Both the position numbers and the translations under genes were made by a program. Positions 33,185 to 41,688 of a DNA stretch of 41,688 nucleotides are shown one piece after another. Origin of the DNA: GCA-2699365 sp036160955 (lineage in GTDB: Bacteria > Verrucomicrobiota > Verrucomicrobiia > Opitutales > Coraliomargaritaceae); contig JAYYDJ010000056.1 of the NCBI GenBank assembly GCA_036160955.1, forward strand, positions 1 to 41,688. The letters are read 5' to 3'. The notes under the pieces are model-generated. The model ran no database searches. It worked only from the letters and a program-made list of their open reading frames with translations, and had not been told where the DNA came from. Positions within the stretch are counted from its first letter, which is position 1, and each line of letters starts with the position of its first letter.

Positions 33185-33869
33185 AGCAGAGATTATTTAT
33201 CGCCTCGCCTCGATTCGTCGTACTTATCAAGTAGGTGATGAAGCGGTGCATGCTCTTAATGGAGTGGATCTAACTATTGGTGAGCGTGAGTTTATTGCAG
33301 TTGTCGGGAGCTCGGGATCAGGCAAGTCGACGCTCATGCATATGCTTGGATTTATGGACACCCCAACCGATGGGCGCATGTGGTTTGAGGGTGAGGAGGT
33401 ATCGGAAATTTCTCGAGCTCACCGAGCGCACTTACGTGCTACACGGATTGGTTTTATTTTTCAGGCGTTTAATTTGTTACCTAAGATCACAGTTTTGCAA
33501 AATGTTGTGTTACCTTTGAGTTATGGGCGCCAAAGGATTGCAGATGCGAATGGATTAGGCATGCAGGTCTTAAGAAGAGTAGGCATGGAGCATCGTCACA
33601 TGCATCGTCCTGCGCAACTCTCGGGCGGCGAGCGCCAGCGAGTCGCTATCGCGCGCGCTTTAATTAATAGTCCACGCCTCATCTTAGCAGACGAACCCAC
33701 TGGAAATCTCGATAGTAAAAATCGTGATCGCATTATGGAACTTTTTACTTCTTTGCTGGATGAAGGAATCACGCTTGCTGTAGTCACTCATGATACGGAG
33801 GTAGCTGCTTACGCGCAGCGTCACATTAACATGCAAGATGGCTGCATTGTGGAGGATTCTAGGAAATGA
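33177..33869 (+). CDS. MacB/LolD-type ABC transporter ATP-binding protein
   Basis: A 230-residue ABC ATPase. Walker A is GSSGSGKST, the Q loop is IFQAFNLLP, the signature is LSGGERQR, Walker B is LILADEPTGNLDS and the switch His is in VTHDTEV. The sequence HALNGVDLTIGEREFIAVVG is typical of the MacB/LolD group. It is a separate protein from the permease, unlike fused E. coli MacB. Overlaps of 8 nt before and 4 nt after (ATGA) show tight coupling. Confidence 0.94.
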   Translation: MIEAEIIYRLASIRRTYQVGDEAVHALNGVDLTIGEREFIAVVGSSGSGKSTLMHMLGFMDTPTDGRMWFEGEEVSEISRAHRAHLRATRIGFIFQAFNLLPKITVLQNVVLPLSYGRQRIADANGLGMQVLRRVGMEHRHMHRPAQLSGGERQRVAIARALINSPRLILADEPTGNLDSKNRDRIMELFTSLLDEGITLAVVTHDTEVAAYAQRHINMQDGCIVEDSRK

Positions 33870-35110
33870 GTTTGGCCGCAGATTTATATATGGGCTCCAT
33901 GAATGGACTGCGAGAGGTTTGGTCGAATAAAGTTCGCTCTTTATTGTCTATGAGCGGTATCATCTTAGGAGTGGCAGCTCTGGTCGCCATGGTTGGAATC
34001 TTGCAGGGCATGCTCGGTAATATGCGCGCATCTTTTGAGCTGCGCGGTGGCATTCTAAAAATGGAAGTCAGTTCTGCAGAAGCTCCAGAATGGCAACAAC
34101 ATATTGTTGGTATCTCTCCAGGACTTACGTGGCAGGATGTACTAGCGTTTGAAAAGGCGATTCCGCTGATCGCTTATGTTTCTCCTATTGTTGACTTAAG
34201 ATGGGCACGTTTTACCGCTGCTGGAAAACGCACGCGAGCTATGCTACAAGGTGTCAGCCCAGACTTTTTCGGAATTGAGACTAGGCGGATTGCATACGGG
34301 CGTACAATTTCAGATGCAGACATTAATGCCAGTAGCCCAGTTGTGGTTATTGGCACTTATGTTGCAGAACGCTTATTTCCCGATCGAGACAATATTGTAG
34401 GGGAACAAGTTCGTTTAGATGGAAAGGTTTTTACTGTGATTGGTCAATTTGAGCATTTCGAGGTAATGGTTGCAGGTCGTAATACTTTGCGATGGGAAAA
34501 TCGTAGGAATTATATTCCTGCGACGACTGCGATGACTCGGTTTAATGGCAACGAAAAGGTTTCATCAATTGCCGTGTTAGGAGATTCCGTGGAGCGACTT
34601 GAAGACTTGCAGGAGCAAATGAACAATACGCTAGCACTCACACACCGAGGAATTGAGGATTTCGAGGTGCGCACGCAGCATGAGCGACTCGAAGAAATGC
34701 AAAAACTAGAGAATTCATTCTTATACTCGATGGGTGGAATTGCGGCGATTTCACTTTTGGTAGGAGGCATCGGAATTATGAATGTAATGCTTGCTTCAGT
34801 AAGTGAGCGCATTAGAGAAATTGGAGTTCGTAAAGCGTTAGGCGCGCGTAGCCATGATATCTTTTTGCAGTTTCTTGCTGAAGCTGTGGTAATCAGTATT
34901 TTGGGTGGCTTAATTGGCTTGGTATTAAGTATTGGGTTTTTGACACTAGCTCGAAATCTCATTCCTGATGGAGCAACGATTGACCTGATTCCCACAGCAG
35001 CGATGTTTCTAGGCTTTCTTTTTAGCAGTTTGATCGGCCTTGTTTCAGGAATATATCCAGCACTGCGTGCTGGGCGCTTAGATCCAATCGAAGCATTACG
35101 CTACGATTAG
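33866..35110 (+). CDS. MacB-type ABC transporter permease (FtsX family)
   Basis: A 414-residue permease. The N-terminal membrane helix is followed by a large periplasmic domain (MacB_PCD, about 45-265), then three membrane helices of the FtsX domain (about 290-400) with the conserved SVSERIREIGVRKALGARS loop and the end GIYPALRAGRLDPIEALRYD. It works with the preceding ATPase, adaptor and TolC-like channel to export a substrate from the periplasm, such as a peptide, lipid or small molecule. The substrate is unknown. Confidence 0.94.
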   Translation: MSLAADLYMGSMNGLREVWSNKVRSLLSMSGIILGVAALVAMVGILQGMLGNMRASFELRGGILKMEVSSAEAPEWQQHIVGISPGLTWQDVLAFEKAIPLIAYVSPIVDLRWARFTAAGKRTRAMLQGVSPDFFGIETRRIAYGRTISDADINASSPVVVIGTYVAERLFPDRDNIVGEQVRLDGKVFTVIGQFEHFEVMVAGRNTLRWENRRNYIPATTAMTRFNGNEKVSSIAVLGDSVERLEDLQEQMNNTLALTHRGIEDFEVRTQHERLEEMQKLENSFLYSMGGIAAISLLVGGIGIMNVMLASVSERIREIGVRKALGARSHDIFLQFLAEAVVISILGGLIGLVLSIGFLTLARNLIPDGATIDLIPTAAMFLGFLFSSLIGLVSGIYPALRAGRLDPIEALRYD

Positions 35111-35127
35111 CATAACTGGTTGCTTCA

Positions 35128-36012
35128 CTAAGCGAATTTTAAATCGATATGCTCTACCGTAGCCGAGGTAATGCTCCTTAGTATAGCTGTTGCCATACTG
35201 CTTTGAGAATGACTTGCGAAAGTGACTTGAGCGCCAATACAGCTCTTGATTGCGACCTCGCGATTAGCTGAAAGATTGCGCTGGTTGAGCGCACTTGTGA
35301 CGGCTAGGACAGTCGGATTAAACGCGGCACTTTCTGCGGAGCGACCTTCGTGTATTCCGCCATTTATATCTTCTATTATGAAACCCTGTTTATTTTTAGT
35401 ATGTGGAGTGTAGCTATGCTCGGCAGCATTTAGGGCTCGTTGGGACAGATCTTTATGCAGCGATTGAACGCTTTTTAACGCCTGCTTTGGGCTATCTAGT
35501 AATCCCTGACCCGCTTCTCGAGCAGTGCCAAAATGATGCGGTATTAAATCAGTTAACACATACCTCTTATTAGAAATAGTTACCGGTAGCGTATGTGCGT
35601 TGGACAGCTCTAGTAGAAACTGCCTGCAGTGACCGCATGGTAATTCGGATACTTGCAGCGCTTTTATGCCCTTCTCTCCATGTATCCAGGCATTCATTAC
35701 AGCTGACTGCTCGGCATGAATACTTGCGCTAAGCGGAACTCCTACAAATTCTATATTTGCGCCAAAATAAAAATTACCCGAATTACCAACTGCGATGGCA
35801 CCAACATAAAAGTTAGAGATAGGGGCTACAGAAAATTGCTTTGCGACTTCAAGAAGCGCATTTAGAAATTTTGGATCTTCAAGCGGTATTATTTTAGAAG
35901 CCTTTATGTAACCGTTAAAGCTTGCATCACCTAGTGTATCGCTGACCAGTTCCTGCAAAGCTGCAGGCATCTTATTAAGAATTGTATTTAGGCGTTTCTG
36001 ATTAAATGGCAT
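35128..36012 (-). CDS. cdd: Cytidine deaminase (two-domain, E. coli type)
   Basis: A 294-residue enzyme deaminating cytidine and deoxycytidine, of the same length as the dimeric E. coli Cdd. The catalytic HAEQSAVMNAW holds the zinc His and catalytic Glu, and PCGHCRQFL holds the two zinc Cys. NFYFGANIEFVG is the substrate-binding motif. The C-terminal half is the non-catalytic copy of the fold. It is convergent with the MacB-type permease (17 nt apart). Confidence 0.95.
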   Translation of the reverse strand: MPFNQKRLNTILNKMPAALQELVSDTLGDASFNGYIKASKIIPLEDPKFLNALLEVAKQFSVAPISNFYVGAIAVGNSGNFYFGANIEFVGVPLSASIHAEQSAVMNAWIHGEKGIKALQVSELPCGHCRQFLLELSNAHTLPVTISNKRYVLTDLIPHHFGTAREAGQGLLDSPKQALKSVQSLHKDLSQRALNAAEHSYTPHTKNKQGFIIEDINGGIHEGRSAESAAFNPTVLAVTSALNQRNLSANREVAIKSCIGAQVTFASHSQSSMATAILRSITSATVEHIDLKFA

Positions 36013-36042
36013 AGGCTAGTTGTTCAGCTTTAGGGTGGTGCC

Positions 36043-36414
36043 TTAACGAAGAAATCGAATCGTTAGTGGATACCGGAAGTGTTGACCCTCGCTTGCTTTA
36101 ATAGAGGCTACTATCGTATAAATAACATGTATGATAACGACTAGCGGAAGCAGTAAAATACCAATTTTAGCAAAAATTAAAACTACAGACAAAGTAAAGT
36201 AGAGGCTAATTGTAATCTGAAAATTGACGGCTTCCTTGCCGCAAACATCCACAAAAGGATCGTCCGCGCGCTTGAGTAACCAAAGAACTAGTGGGGCGAT
36301 AATATTTCCAAACGGAATGCCTAGATACGAAGCAAGACCAAGTAAGTGACAAAATATTCCAGTTGTATATCTGGGTGCCTGCTGCGAGGAAGACGTTTCA
36401 ATCGATGTTTCCAT
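36043..36414 (-). CDS. DUF4870 domain small membrane protein
   Basis: A 123-residue membrane protein of the DUF4870 family. The conserved start FCHLLGLASYLGIPFGNIIAPLVLWLLKR and the middle PFVDVCGKEAVNFQITISLYF are clear. There are three to four membrane helices. Function is unknown. It lies 30 nt upstream of cdd on the same strand and may be co-transcribed with it. Confidence 0.88.
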   Translation of the reverse strand: METSIETSSSQQAPRYTTGIFCHLLGLASYLGIPFGNIIAPLVLWLLKRADDPFVDVCGKEAVNFQITISLYFTLSVVLIFAKIGILLLPLVVIIHVIYTIVASIKASEGQHFRYPLTIRFLR

Positions 36415-36521
36415 TTTTAGATTGATAGTGCTAATTTATACTGAAATCAATAGGTGATTTTCTGTTTACAGTTATTGCACATGACGCTTGCCTGTTAGCG
36501 TGCAGATCATTTGCTTAAGGT

Positions 36522-37790
36522 ATGGCACATTTAGCACAGCCTAGATTTCTCGATGAACTGACTGCTCGTAGCATAGCCGACCTTTTTGGCTCGCCAGTAT
36601 ATGTTTACGATCAAGCGACTTTGCAGGCGAATGCTTCAGCAGTCTTAAACTTTCCCAATGCGTATGGATTGACCGCACGCTACGCGATGAAGGCAGCGCC
36701 AAGCGCAGCTATATTACAATTATTGAATCAAGCTGGGCTTCACATTGACGCAAGCTCCGGTTATGAGGCACGCCGCGCGATCGCTGCTGGCTATGCTCCT
36801 AGTGCTATAAGCCTGAGCGCGCAGGAACTACCCAGCGACTTTGCCGAACTCTATGAACTAGGCATATCGATCAATGCTTGTTCTTTAAATCAATTAGAGC
36901 GCTTTGGTAGAGCTTTCCCAGGACGCTCGATCGGTTTACGCTTCAATCCAGGTTCGGGGTCGGGAGGTAATAATCGCACGAATGTAGGTGGTCCTGCATC
37001 CAGCTTTGGTATTTGGCATGAGTGGATTGATCAGGCACGATCAGTGGTAGATGAGTATGATCTTACGGTGTCGCGCATACACACTCATATTGGTTCTGGA
37101 AGTGATCCCGCGGTATGGCAGAAAATTTCTGCTATGAGCCTTGGTATAGTTCGTCAGTTTCCGACCGTGACTTCATTAAATCTAGGTGGCGGTTATAAAG
37201 TAGCTCGCATGCCTGATGAGGTCGCTACCGATCTGCAAGCCTGCGGAGAACCAGTCGCTGAGAAATTCCGCGATTTTGCTAAGGAGACGGGACGAGAGAT
37301 ACATCTTGAAATCGAGCCAGGCACTTATTTGCTGGCTAACGCCGGCGCGCTTTTATCCGTTGTTCAAGATATTGTTTCCACTGGTACTGATGGCTATGAG
37401 TTTTTAAAGCTCAACACAGGCATGACGGAAATGTTGCGCCCGTCGATTTATGGCTCCCAACATCCAATCTATATTCTTCCAAGCGAAGCAACATCGGAAA
37501 TGCGTGACTACATGATCGCGGGACATTGCTGCGAGTCAGGTGATATCTTGACACCTGCCGATGGCGACCCAGAACTACTCTCACCGCGCCTGTTGCCACT
37601 TACGCAGATTGGTGATTTATGTGTTATTGATGGGGCGGGCGCTTATTGCGCAGCGATGACTACAAAACACTATAATTCGTACCCAGAGGCAGCGGAGGTT
37701 CTGCTCGATTTAAATAAGAAGCCACATTTGATTCGAAAGCGTCAGAATGCTGAGGATCTGTGGGCAAATGAACTTCCTCTGCCTGAGTAG
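36522..37790 (+). CDS. lysA: Diaminopimelate decarboxylase
   Basis: A 422-residue PLP enzyme making lysine from meso-diaminopimelate (fold type III). The PLP lysine is in RYAMKAAPS (about K58). Other motifs are HIDASSGYEA, SRIHTHIGSGSD, SLNLGGGYK, EIEPGTYLLANAGALL (phosphate binding) and GHCCESGDIL, where the Cys is from the partner active site. YCAAM near the end completes the site. Length is typical. No lysine riboswitch is seen in the 107 bases upstream. Confidence 0.93.
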   Translation: MAHLAQPRFLDELTARSIADLFGSPVYVYDQATLQANASAVLNFPNAYGLTARYAMKAAPSAAILQLLNQAGLHIDASSGYEARRAIAAGYAPSAISLSAQELPSDFAELYELGISINACSLNQLERFGRAFPGRSIGLRFNPGSGSGGNNRTNVGGPASSFGIWHEWIDQARSVVDEYDLTVSRIHTHIGSGSDPAVWQKISAMSLGIVRQFPTVTSLNLGGGYKVARMPDEVATDLQACGEPVAEKFRDFAKETGREIHLEIEPGTYLLANAGALLSVVQDIVSTGTDGYEFLKLNTGMTEMLRPSIYGSQHPIYILPSEATSEMRDYMIAGHCCESGDILTPADGDPELLSPRLLPLTQIGDLCVIDGAGAYCAAMTTKHYNSYPEAAEVLLDLNKKPHLIRKRQNAEDLWANELPLPE

Positions 37791-37946
37791 CCTACTGTCC
37801 AATTATTGTTGTTACATTTAGTTATACTATATCTAGTATGTATTTTACATGCAGCATTAATGGCACTCTAAAATTGTTATTATTGCGCCAAAAATCAGTT
37901 AAAAACTAAAATGGTTCCGCTTTGGTCATTGCCCTATTTATCATTT

Positions 37947-39419
37947 ATGCTGAAAAAAGTTATGTCTTATTCACGCTTTAAACTCTGCTGCTTTCTCGTC
38001 GCAGCGCTTTCATGGCATTCAGTTTCGGGCTCTGTGCCAAATCAGCTCCAAGGAACGCGCCCAAATATTGTATTTTTCTTAGCAGATGACCAGAGTCGCC
38101 CAGATCACGCAGTTTATGGCAATGCTAAGGTGCCGACGCCTACGACACTTGCATTTTCGAAGCAGGCGCTGGTTTTTGACCGTGCTTACACCGGCCAAGC
38201 GGTGTGCGCTCCGAGTCGTTCCATGCTCTATTCTGGGCTATATCCTATTCGTAATGGCTGTTTTCTTAACCACCATGCAATCCGCTCGGGCGTGAAGACG
38301 CTCGCAGCCTACTTGCGAGAGCTTGACTACCAAGTGATTCTTGCTGGCAAGTCGCACGTCAAGCCAGCTACTCAATTTCCTTGGACCGAGCACATGAACC
38401 CTGTGCGCGAGGCAGGTTTGCCGCGCCCTGCTATACCGCTAGATAATATAGATCGTTTTATGGCGAAATCAGGCGATCAACCCTTTTGTATCATTGTCGC
38501 CAGCGAATACCCGCATGGTCCCTACATCAAAAATACCTCTTATAAGCCCGAGGATATTCAAATGCCGCCTTATTTACCTGCGACGCAGTGGAATTTGAAG
38601 CGTGCTACTCAGTATTACGCGAGCATTGCGCAAAAAGAGAAGGAATTTGCTGCGGTGCTACAACTTTTAGAAAAGCACGAACTGGAGTCCGACACATTAG
38701 TGTTCTATGCCGATGACCATGGAGCCGACATGGGAAAGTTTACGGTGTCGGACCGCGGTCTACGAGTCGCTTTTATGGCGCGCTGGCCAGAAAAGATTAC
38801 CACGGGGCGCACACAGGCGCTCATTAGCTTCGCCGATTTCGTGCCGACTGCTATCGAATTAGCTGGGGGCGTTGCGCCCGCAGACTTAGACGGTAAGAGC
38901 TTACTTCCAGTGCTTTCGGGCGTTAGTAAGACCCACCATGATTATGTGTATGGGGTATCACACAACCAAGGTATACAGAAACGCAGCGTCTTTCCGCAGC
39001 GCTCCATTCACGATGGACGCTACCATTACGTACATAATTTTAACAGCTTGGAGCGAATCGAGCGGGAGCGTAGAGCTGGTAAAAAGATTAATTACTTCTT
39101 GGAGCGCGGCGCGAAGGAGCATGGCCACCCTGAAGAACAACTCTTTGATACGCTACTGGATCCCTTTGAGTTTAAAAATCTTGCACAAGATCCAGAGCTC
39201 GTTGAGGTGAAGAATCGGCTCAAGTCTCAGCTCTTTAACTGGATGGCGACCCAGCACGACCACTTAACGGAAAATAGCCCAGTAACTCTGTTTGCAGTGA
39301 AAAAGCACCATTTATACCAGTCAGAGCCACAATTTAATTATACTGTGCCAGCTAAATATTCGGTGCCTATTGCAGGTTTAGTTGATCCGCATTTTAGTAC
39401 GAGCCAGCCTGTTAAATAG
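37947..39419 (+). CDS. Secreted sulfatase, heparan-N-sulfatase-like
   Basis: A 490-residue exported type I sulfatase resembling sulfamidase-type enzymes (N-sulfoglucosamine sulfohydrolase, S1_8-like). The signal peptide is MLKKVMSYSRFKLCCFLVAA with a start at 37947; starts at 37911 and 37962 are also possible. Metal-binding FFLADDQSRPDHAVYGN is followed by the formylglycine site CAPSR (about C87), then GKSHVKPATQFPW and YADDHGADMGKF. The substrate is inferred only from family likeness. It follows lysA after 156 nt. Confidence 0.9.
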   Translation: MLKKVMSYSRFKLCCFLVAALSWHSVSGSVPNQLQGTRPNIVFFLADDQSRPDHAVYGNAKVPTPTTLAFSKQALVFDRAYTGQAVCAPSRSMLYSGLYPIRNGCFLNHHAIRSGVKTLAAYLRELDYQVILAGKSHVKPATQFPWTEHMNPVREAGLPRPAIPLDNIDRFMAKSGDQPFCIIVASEYPHGPYIKNTSYKPEDIQMPPYLPATQWNLKRATQYYASIAQKEKEFAAVLQLLEKHELESDTLVFYADDHGADMGKFTVSDRGLRVAFMARWPEKITTGRTQALISFADFVPTAIELAGGVAPADLDGKSLLPVLSGVSKTHHDYVYGVSHNQGIQKRSVFPQRSIHDGRYHYVHNFNSLERIERERRAGKKINYFLERGAKEHGHPEEQLFDTLLDPFEFKNLAQDPELVEVKNRLKSQLFNWMATQHDHLTENSPVTLFAVKKHHLYQSEPQFNYTVPAKYSVPIAGLVDPHFSTSQPVK

Positions 39420-39508
39420 TCGAATACTCTAAAATATTCAACATGATATACTTATGAAACAAAATGTCATTTTTTGCGAAATTTAAGTAAAAAGTACTAA
39501 ATTAACAG

Positions 39509-39538
39509 TTGACTTAAAGATCCGTAAGTTAATATTTT
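39509..39538 (+). promoter_or_regulatory. Candidate promoter of the PEP-CTERM gene
   Basis: TTGACT (39509-39514) and TATTTT (39533-39538) are 18 nt apart and lie about 55 nt before the start codon. The -35 box is strong, the -10 weaker. Confidence 0.4.
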
Positions 39539-39593
39539 ATGTATTATCAGCTAAGTGGCTCATGTTACTTTGAAGAATTTAACCCTAATAAAT

Positions 39594-40877
39594 ATGAACA
39601 TTATTCGCATTATTAAATTACCCTATGTCGTCATAGCTTTGTCAGGATTTATTTCTACATCGCTTTTTGGTGCTACAAAGTACATCAATTTTTCAGGTAA
39701 TAATATTGGTGGCACTGGTAACTCTACAAATGTATACCAAGCTAGCAATTGGTCTGGTTACTCAGGCGGATCGCCTTCTAACTACACTATCGACTCTGAT
39801 GGTAACGGTCAGGCAAACCCTGGTGACGTCATTCAACTAAGAGTACGTGGTGATGCCGCCAACCCAACTTCAGCCGCTGCTCCAGCAACTACTAACGCGG
39901 CTAGTTATACTTTAGATGCCTTTAATGTTGGTGATTTCGGTGAAGCTTATGCTAAAATAGCATCGGGACACACTATGAATACTCGAAATCTTGGGGTAGG
40001 TGCTGTAACTAACAATAGTACTGTTGATGGTAATGGTACGTTGTATGTTGAAGGCACTGCTAATGTATCTAACGCTTTTATTAGCGGTCAATCTGCAGGT
40101 GCTACCAACACTAATGGGTTTATTGGTACTACCATTATCCGTGACGGTGGGGTTATAAATGCAGCAAAAAATGCCGCTCTCGGTCAAATGAACGCCAACA
40201 CTGCTGCCCCAGGTACAGGTATCTTGACCATCGAAACAGGTGGTGTATTTAACCACGACTCATCGGTTCAAACTGCTTCCACAAATGGTTTTGTGATTGG
40301 CAAAAATTCTGGATCAACTGGTACACTCAACATGAATGGCGGTACTGCCAACCTTTACACTTTCACTGCAGGCGATCAAAATACTGCCAACACTGGACAA
40401 ACAGTAAATGTAAACATGAACGCAGGTGCTATTAACATTGAAGGTTGGATCAATGGTCAGGCAGACGATACAACTGTTGAAAGACATCTAACTTTTGATG
40501 AAGGTGTTATTTACCTTAAGGATAATTGGAATGGAACTCAATACACAGGTAAAGGTGGTGAAATAACTCAATTACTTGTTGATTATTTTGGAGCTGGTAC
40601 AGGTAGTCTCACTCTTACAACAACTGTTATCAACGGAGGTCTTTCAGATGCAGGTTTGATAACTACTTTGACCAACGATTACACCGGTGGTGCAGGTTCA
40701 ATCGAAGTAGATGGAGGTACTATTTACTACGGTCGTGACAATAATGTATTTGGTGCGATCGACGATATTAATGGTGGTGGACGATATGCTATATGGGCAG
40801 TTCCTGAGCCAAGCGCTTACTCGCTGATTGCAGGTATGTTAGCAATGACTGCTATTATGCTACGTCGTCGCCTCTAA
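39594..40877 (+). CDS. PEP-CTERM sorting-domain protein with beta-solenoid-like passenger
   Basis: A 427-residue surface protein. The ATG at 39594 gives a signal peptide (MNIIRIIKLPYVVIALSGFI...); a start at 39555 would add 13 residues. The body is rich in Gly, Asn and Thr with short repeats such as NTRNLGVG, GNGTLYVEG and GTGILTIETGGVF, as in beta-helix/autotransporter-like passengers. The C-terminus is the tripartite PEP-CTERM signal: VPEPSAY, a hydrophobic helix and RRRL, which exosortase would process during export and surface attachment. No exosortase is in the window. Codons favour GGT and ACT, which suggests high expression or foreign origin; not measured. Confidence 0.9.
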   Translation: MNIIRIIKLPYVVIALSGFISTSLFGATKYINFSGNNIGGTGNSTNVYQASNWSGYSGGSPSNYTIDSDGNGQANPGDVIQLRVRGDAANPTSAAAPATTNAASYTLDAFNVGDFGEAYAKIASGHTMNTRNLGVGAVTNNSTVDGNGTLYVEGTANVSNAFISGQSAGATNTNGFIGTTIIRDGGVINAAKNAALGQMNANTAAPGTGILTIETGGVFNHDSSVQTASTNGFVIGKNSGSTGTLNMNGGTANLYTFTAGDQNTANTGQTVNVNMNAGAINIEGWINGQADDTTVERHLTFDEGVIYLKDNWNGTQYTGKGGEITQLLVDYFGAGTGSLTLTTTVINGGLSDAGLITTLTNDYTGGAGSIEVDGGTIYYGRDNNVFGAIDDINGGGRYAIWAVPEPSAYSLIAGMLAMTAIMLRRRL

Positions 40878-40902
40878 GCGACTTATTAAAGGGTTAAATT
40901 TT

Positions 40903-40935
40903 GGGCGTATGCTGTAAAGCGTACGCCCTTTTTTT
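40903..40935 (+). terminator. Intrinsic terminator of the PEP-CTERM gene
   Basis: GGGCGTA (40903-40909) pairs with TACGCCC (40922-40928); inside, GCT pairs with AGC across a wobble, leaving loop GTAA. A run of seven T follows (40929-40935). Confidence 0.9.
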
Positions 40936-41011
40936 GTGACATTATTTGGTAACAGTTTGTACAGAACCCAATTTACTTTGCTATACTTTAAGGCTGAGGC
41001 TATGATAAAGC

Positions 41012-41688
41012 TTACTTAGGCTCCCATCTAGCCGAAGCGCCGTTGGGTACAGGTAGTACTTGATCAATACCTGTTAGCAACATCTCGCCGCACTCAATTG
41101 TTCCTTGGCTCAAGTATTTGCAGAGCAAATTATTTAGCACGATTGGAGTGAATCCAGGAGTGTGACTGGTTAAGTATACAAAGACAGGGTTTTTACTAAG
41201 AACAGCTTCGACTAGACTTAAGGTTTGTATTATTGCTTGCTCAACCATGTATAATTCACCCTTCTTGCCACGACCAAACGAAGGTGGGTCTAAGAGAATT
41301 GCATCGTAGCGCCTACCGCGACGCAACTCGCGCTCTAGGAATTTATTTACATCATCAACGATCCAGCGGATTGGGTGCTGGCTCAAACCATTGAGCTCTG
41401 CGTTCTCGCGAGCCCACTGTACCATACCTTTTGATGCATCGACATGGCAGCAGGTTGCTCCCCCTTGTGCTGCTGCGAGTGTGGCGCCCCCAGAGTAAGC
41501 AAATAGATTAAGAAAATATACGGGCTCGCTGCGCTTTTGACTCTCAAGCATTATAATATTTCTAATTTGGTCCCAGATCTTTCGGGTCTCTGGAAATACT
41601 CCTAAGTGCCCGAAGTCAGTAGTTGCTAGCTTCATGCGAACTCCATGAATCGTTACCTCCCAAGAACTGGGAAGATTATCTCTGCCAT
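41012..41688 (-). CDS. Class I SAM-dependent (rRNA-type) methyltransferase, partial
   Basis: The 3' part of a methyltransferase; the start lies beyond the window. The frame stays open to the last base, and residues before the ATG at 41635 (WEVTIHGVR) continue the homology, so that ATG is not the start. Motifs are FGHLGVFPE, SAM-binding NLFAYSGGATLAAA, and LLDPPSFGRGKK. This is the pattern of the RlmI/COG1092-like cytosine methyltransferases of rRNA. The C-terminus ends normally. Confidence 0.85.
   Translation of the reverse strand, partial: GRDNLPSSWEVTIHGVRMKLATTDFGHLGVFPETRKIWDQIRNIIMLESQKRSEPVYFLNLFAYSGGATLAAAQGGATCCHVDASKGMVQWARENAELNGLSQHPIRWIVDDVNKFLERELRRGRRYDAILLDPPSFGRGKKGELYMVEQAIIQTLSLVEAVLSKNPVFVYLTSHTPGFTPIVLNNLLCKYLSQGTIECGEMLLTGIDQVLPVPNGASARWEPK

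Noticed and set aside
34510..34995. 161-codon antisense frame in the permease gene
   Set aside because: The sense frame has the complete FtsX domain; the antisense product is Ser/Ile-rich with no pattern.

Overview
The window looks like chromosomal DNA of a Gram-negative, probably marine member of the Verrucomicrobiota, most likely class Opitutae. This is inferred from gene content, not from a marker-gene comparison. The evidence is a secreted protein ending in a PEP-CTERM sorting signal, two secreted sulfatases and a GH20 hexosaminidase, a secreted protease with the C-terminal domain common in Verrucomicrobia, kdsA (LPS core), TonB and TolC outer-membrane systems, and translation starts that mostly lack a clear Shine-Dalgarno sequence. 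Genes are densely packed on both strands and no gap without a gene exceeds 300 bases.

Layout. 1-6 kb: an integron-integrase-like tyrosine recombinase overlapping polX, then rny (RNase Y) and a DUF481 outer-membrane protein. 6-13.4 kb: GH20 enzyme, tRNA-Pro(GGG), S1 protease, YugP-type zinc peptidase, secreted thioredoxin-like protein, gluQ, DEAD-box helicase and rsmE. 13.5-20.4 kb: an iron-acquisition island with a TonB siderophore receptor, divergent from a three-gene ferric-iron ABC operon (binding protein, double permease, ATPase) and followed by an AraC/PchR-like regulator. A 22-bp motif occurs both in the divergent promoter and next to the regulator's 3' end. 20.5-30.3 kb: housekeeping genes (type II NADH dehydrogenase, rsmD, kdsA, tatD, trxB, pdxH), a large sulfatase with a carbohydrate-binding-like domain, and an unrecognised membrane-anchored protein made of ten 32-residue repeats. 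30.5-35.1 kb: a complete TolC/MacA/MacB-type tripartite export operon. 35.1-41.7 kb: cytidine deaminase, DUF4870 membrane protein, lysA, a second sulfatase, a PEP-CTERM protein with a strong terminator, and a methyltransferase cut by the window end.

How the genes fit together. The receptor would bring a ferric chelate across the outer membrane, the ABC system would carry iron across the inner membrane, and the AraC protein would control both. The sulfatases and GH20 enzyme fit use of sulfated or amino-sugar-rich polysaccharide. The TolC/MacAB operon fits export of a small molecule or peptide.

No CRISPR array, prophage or insertion sequence was seen. The least ordinary signals are the integrase with a substituted box II residue coupled to polX, the shared 22-bp motif with the structured region at 19.2-19.4 kb, the invertible-looking RNA leader of the helicase gene, and the 32-residue repeat protein.
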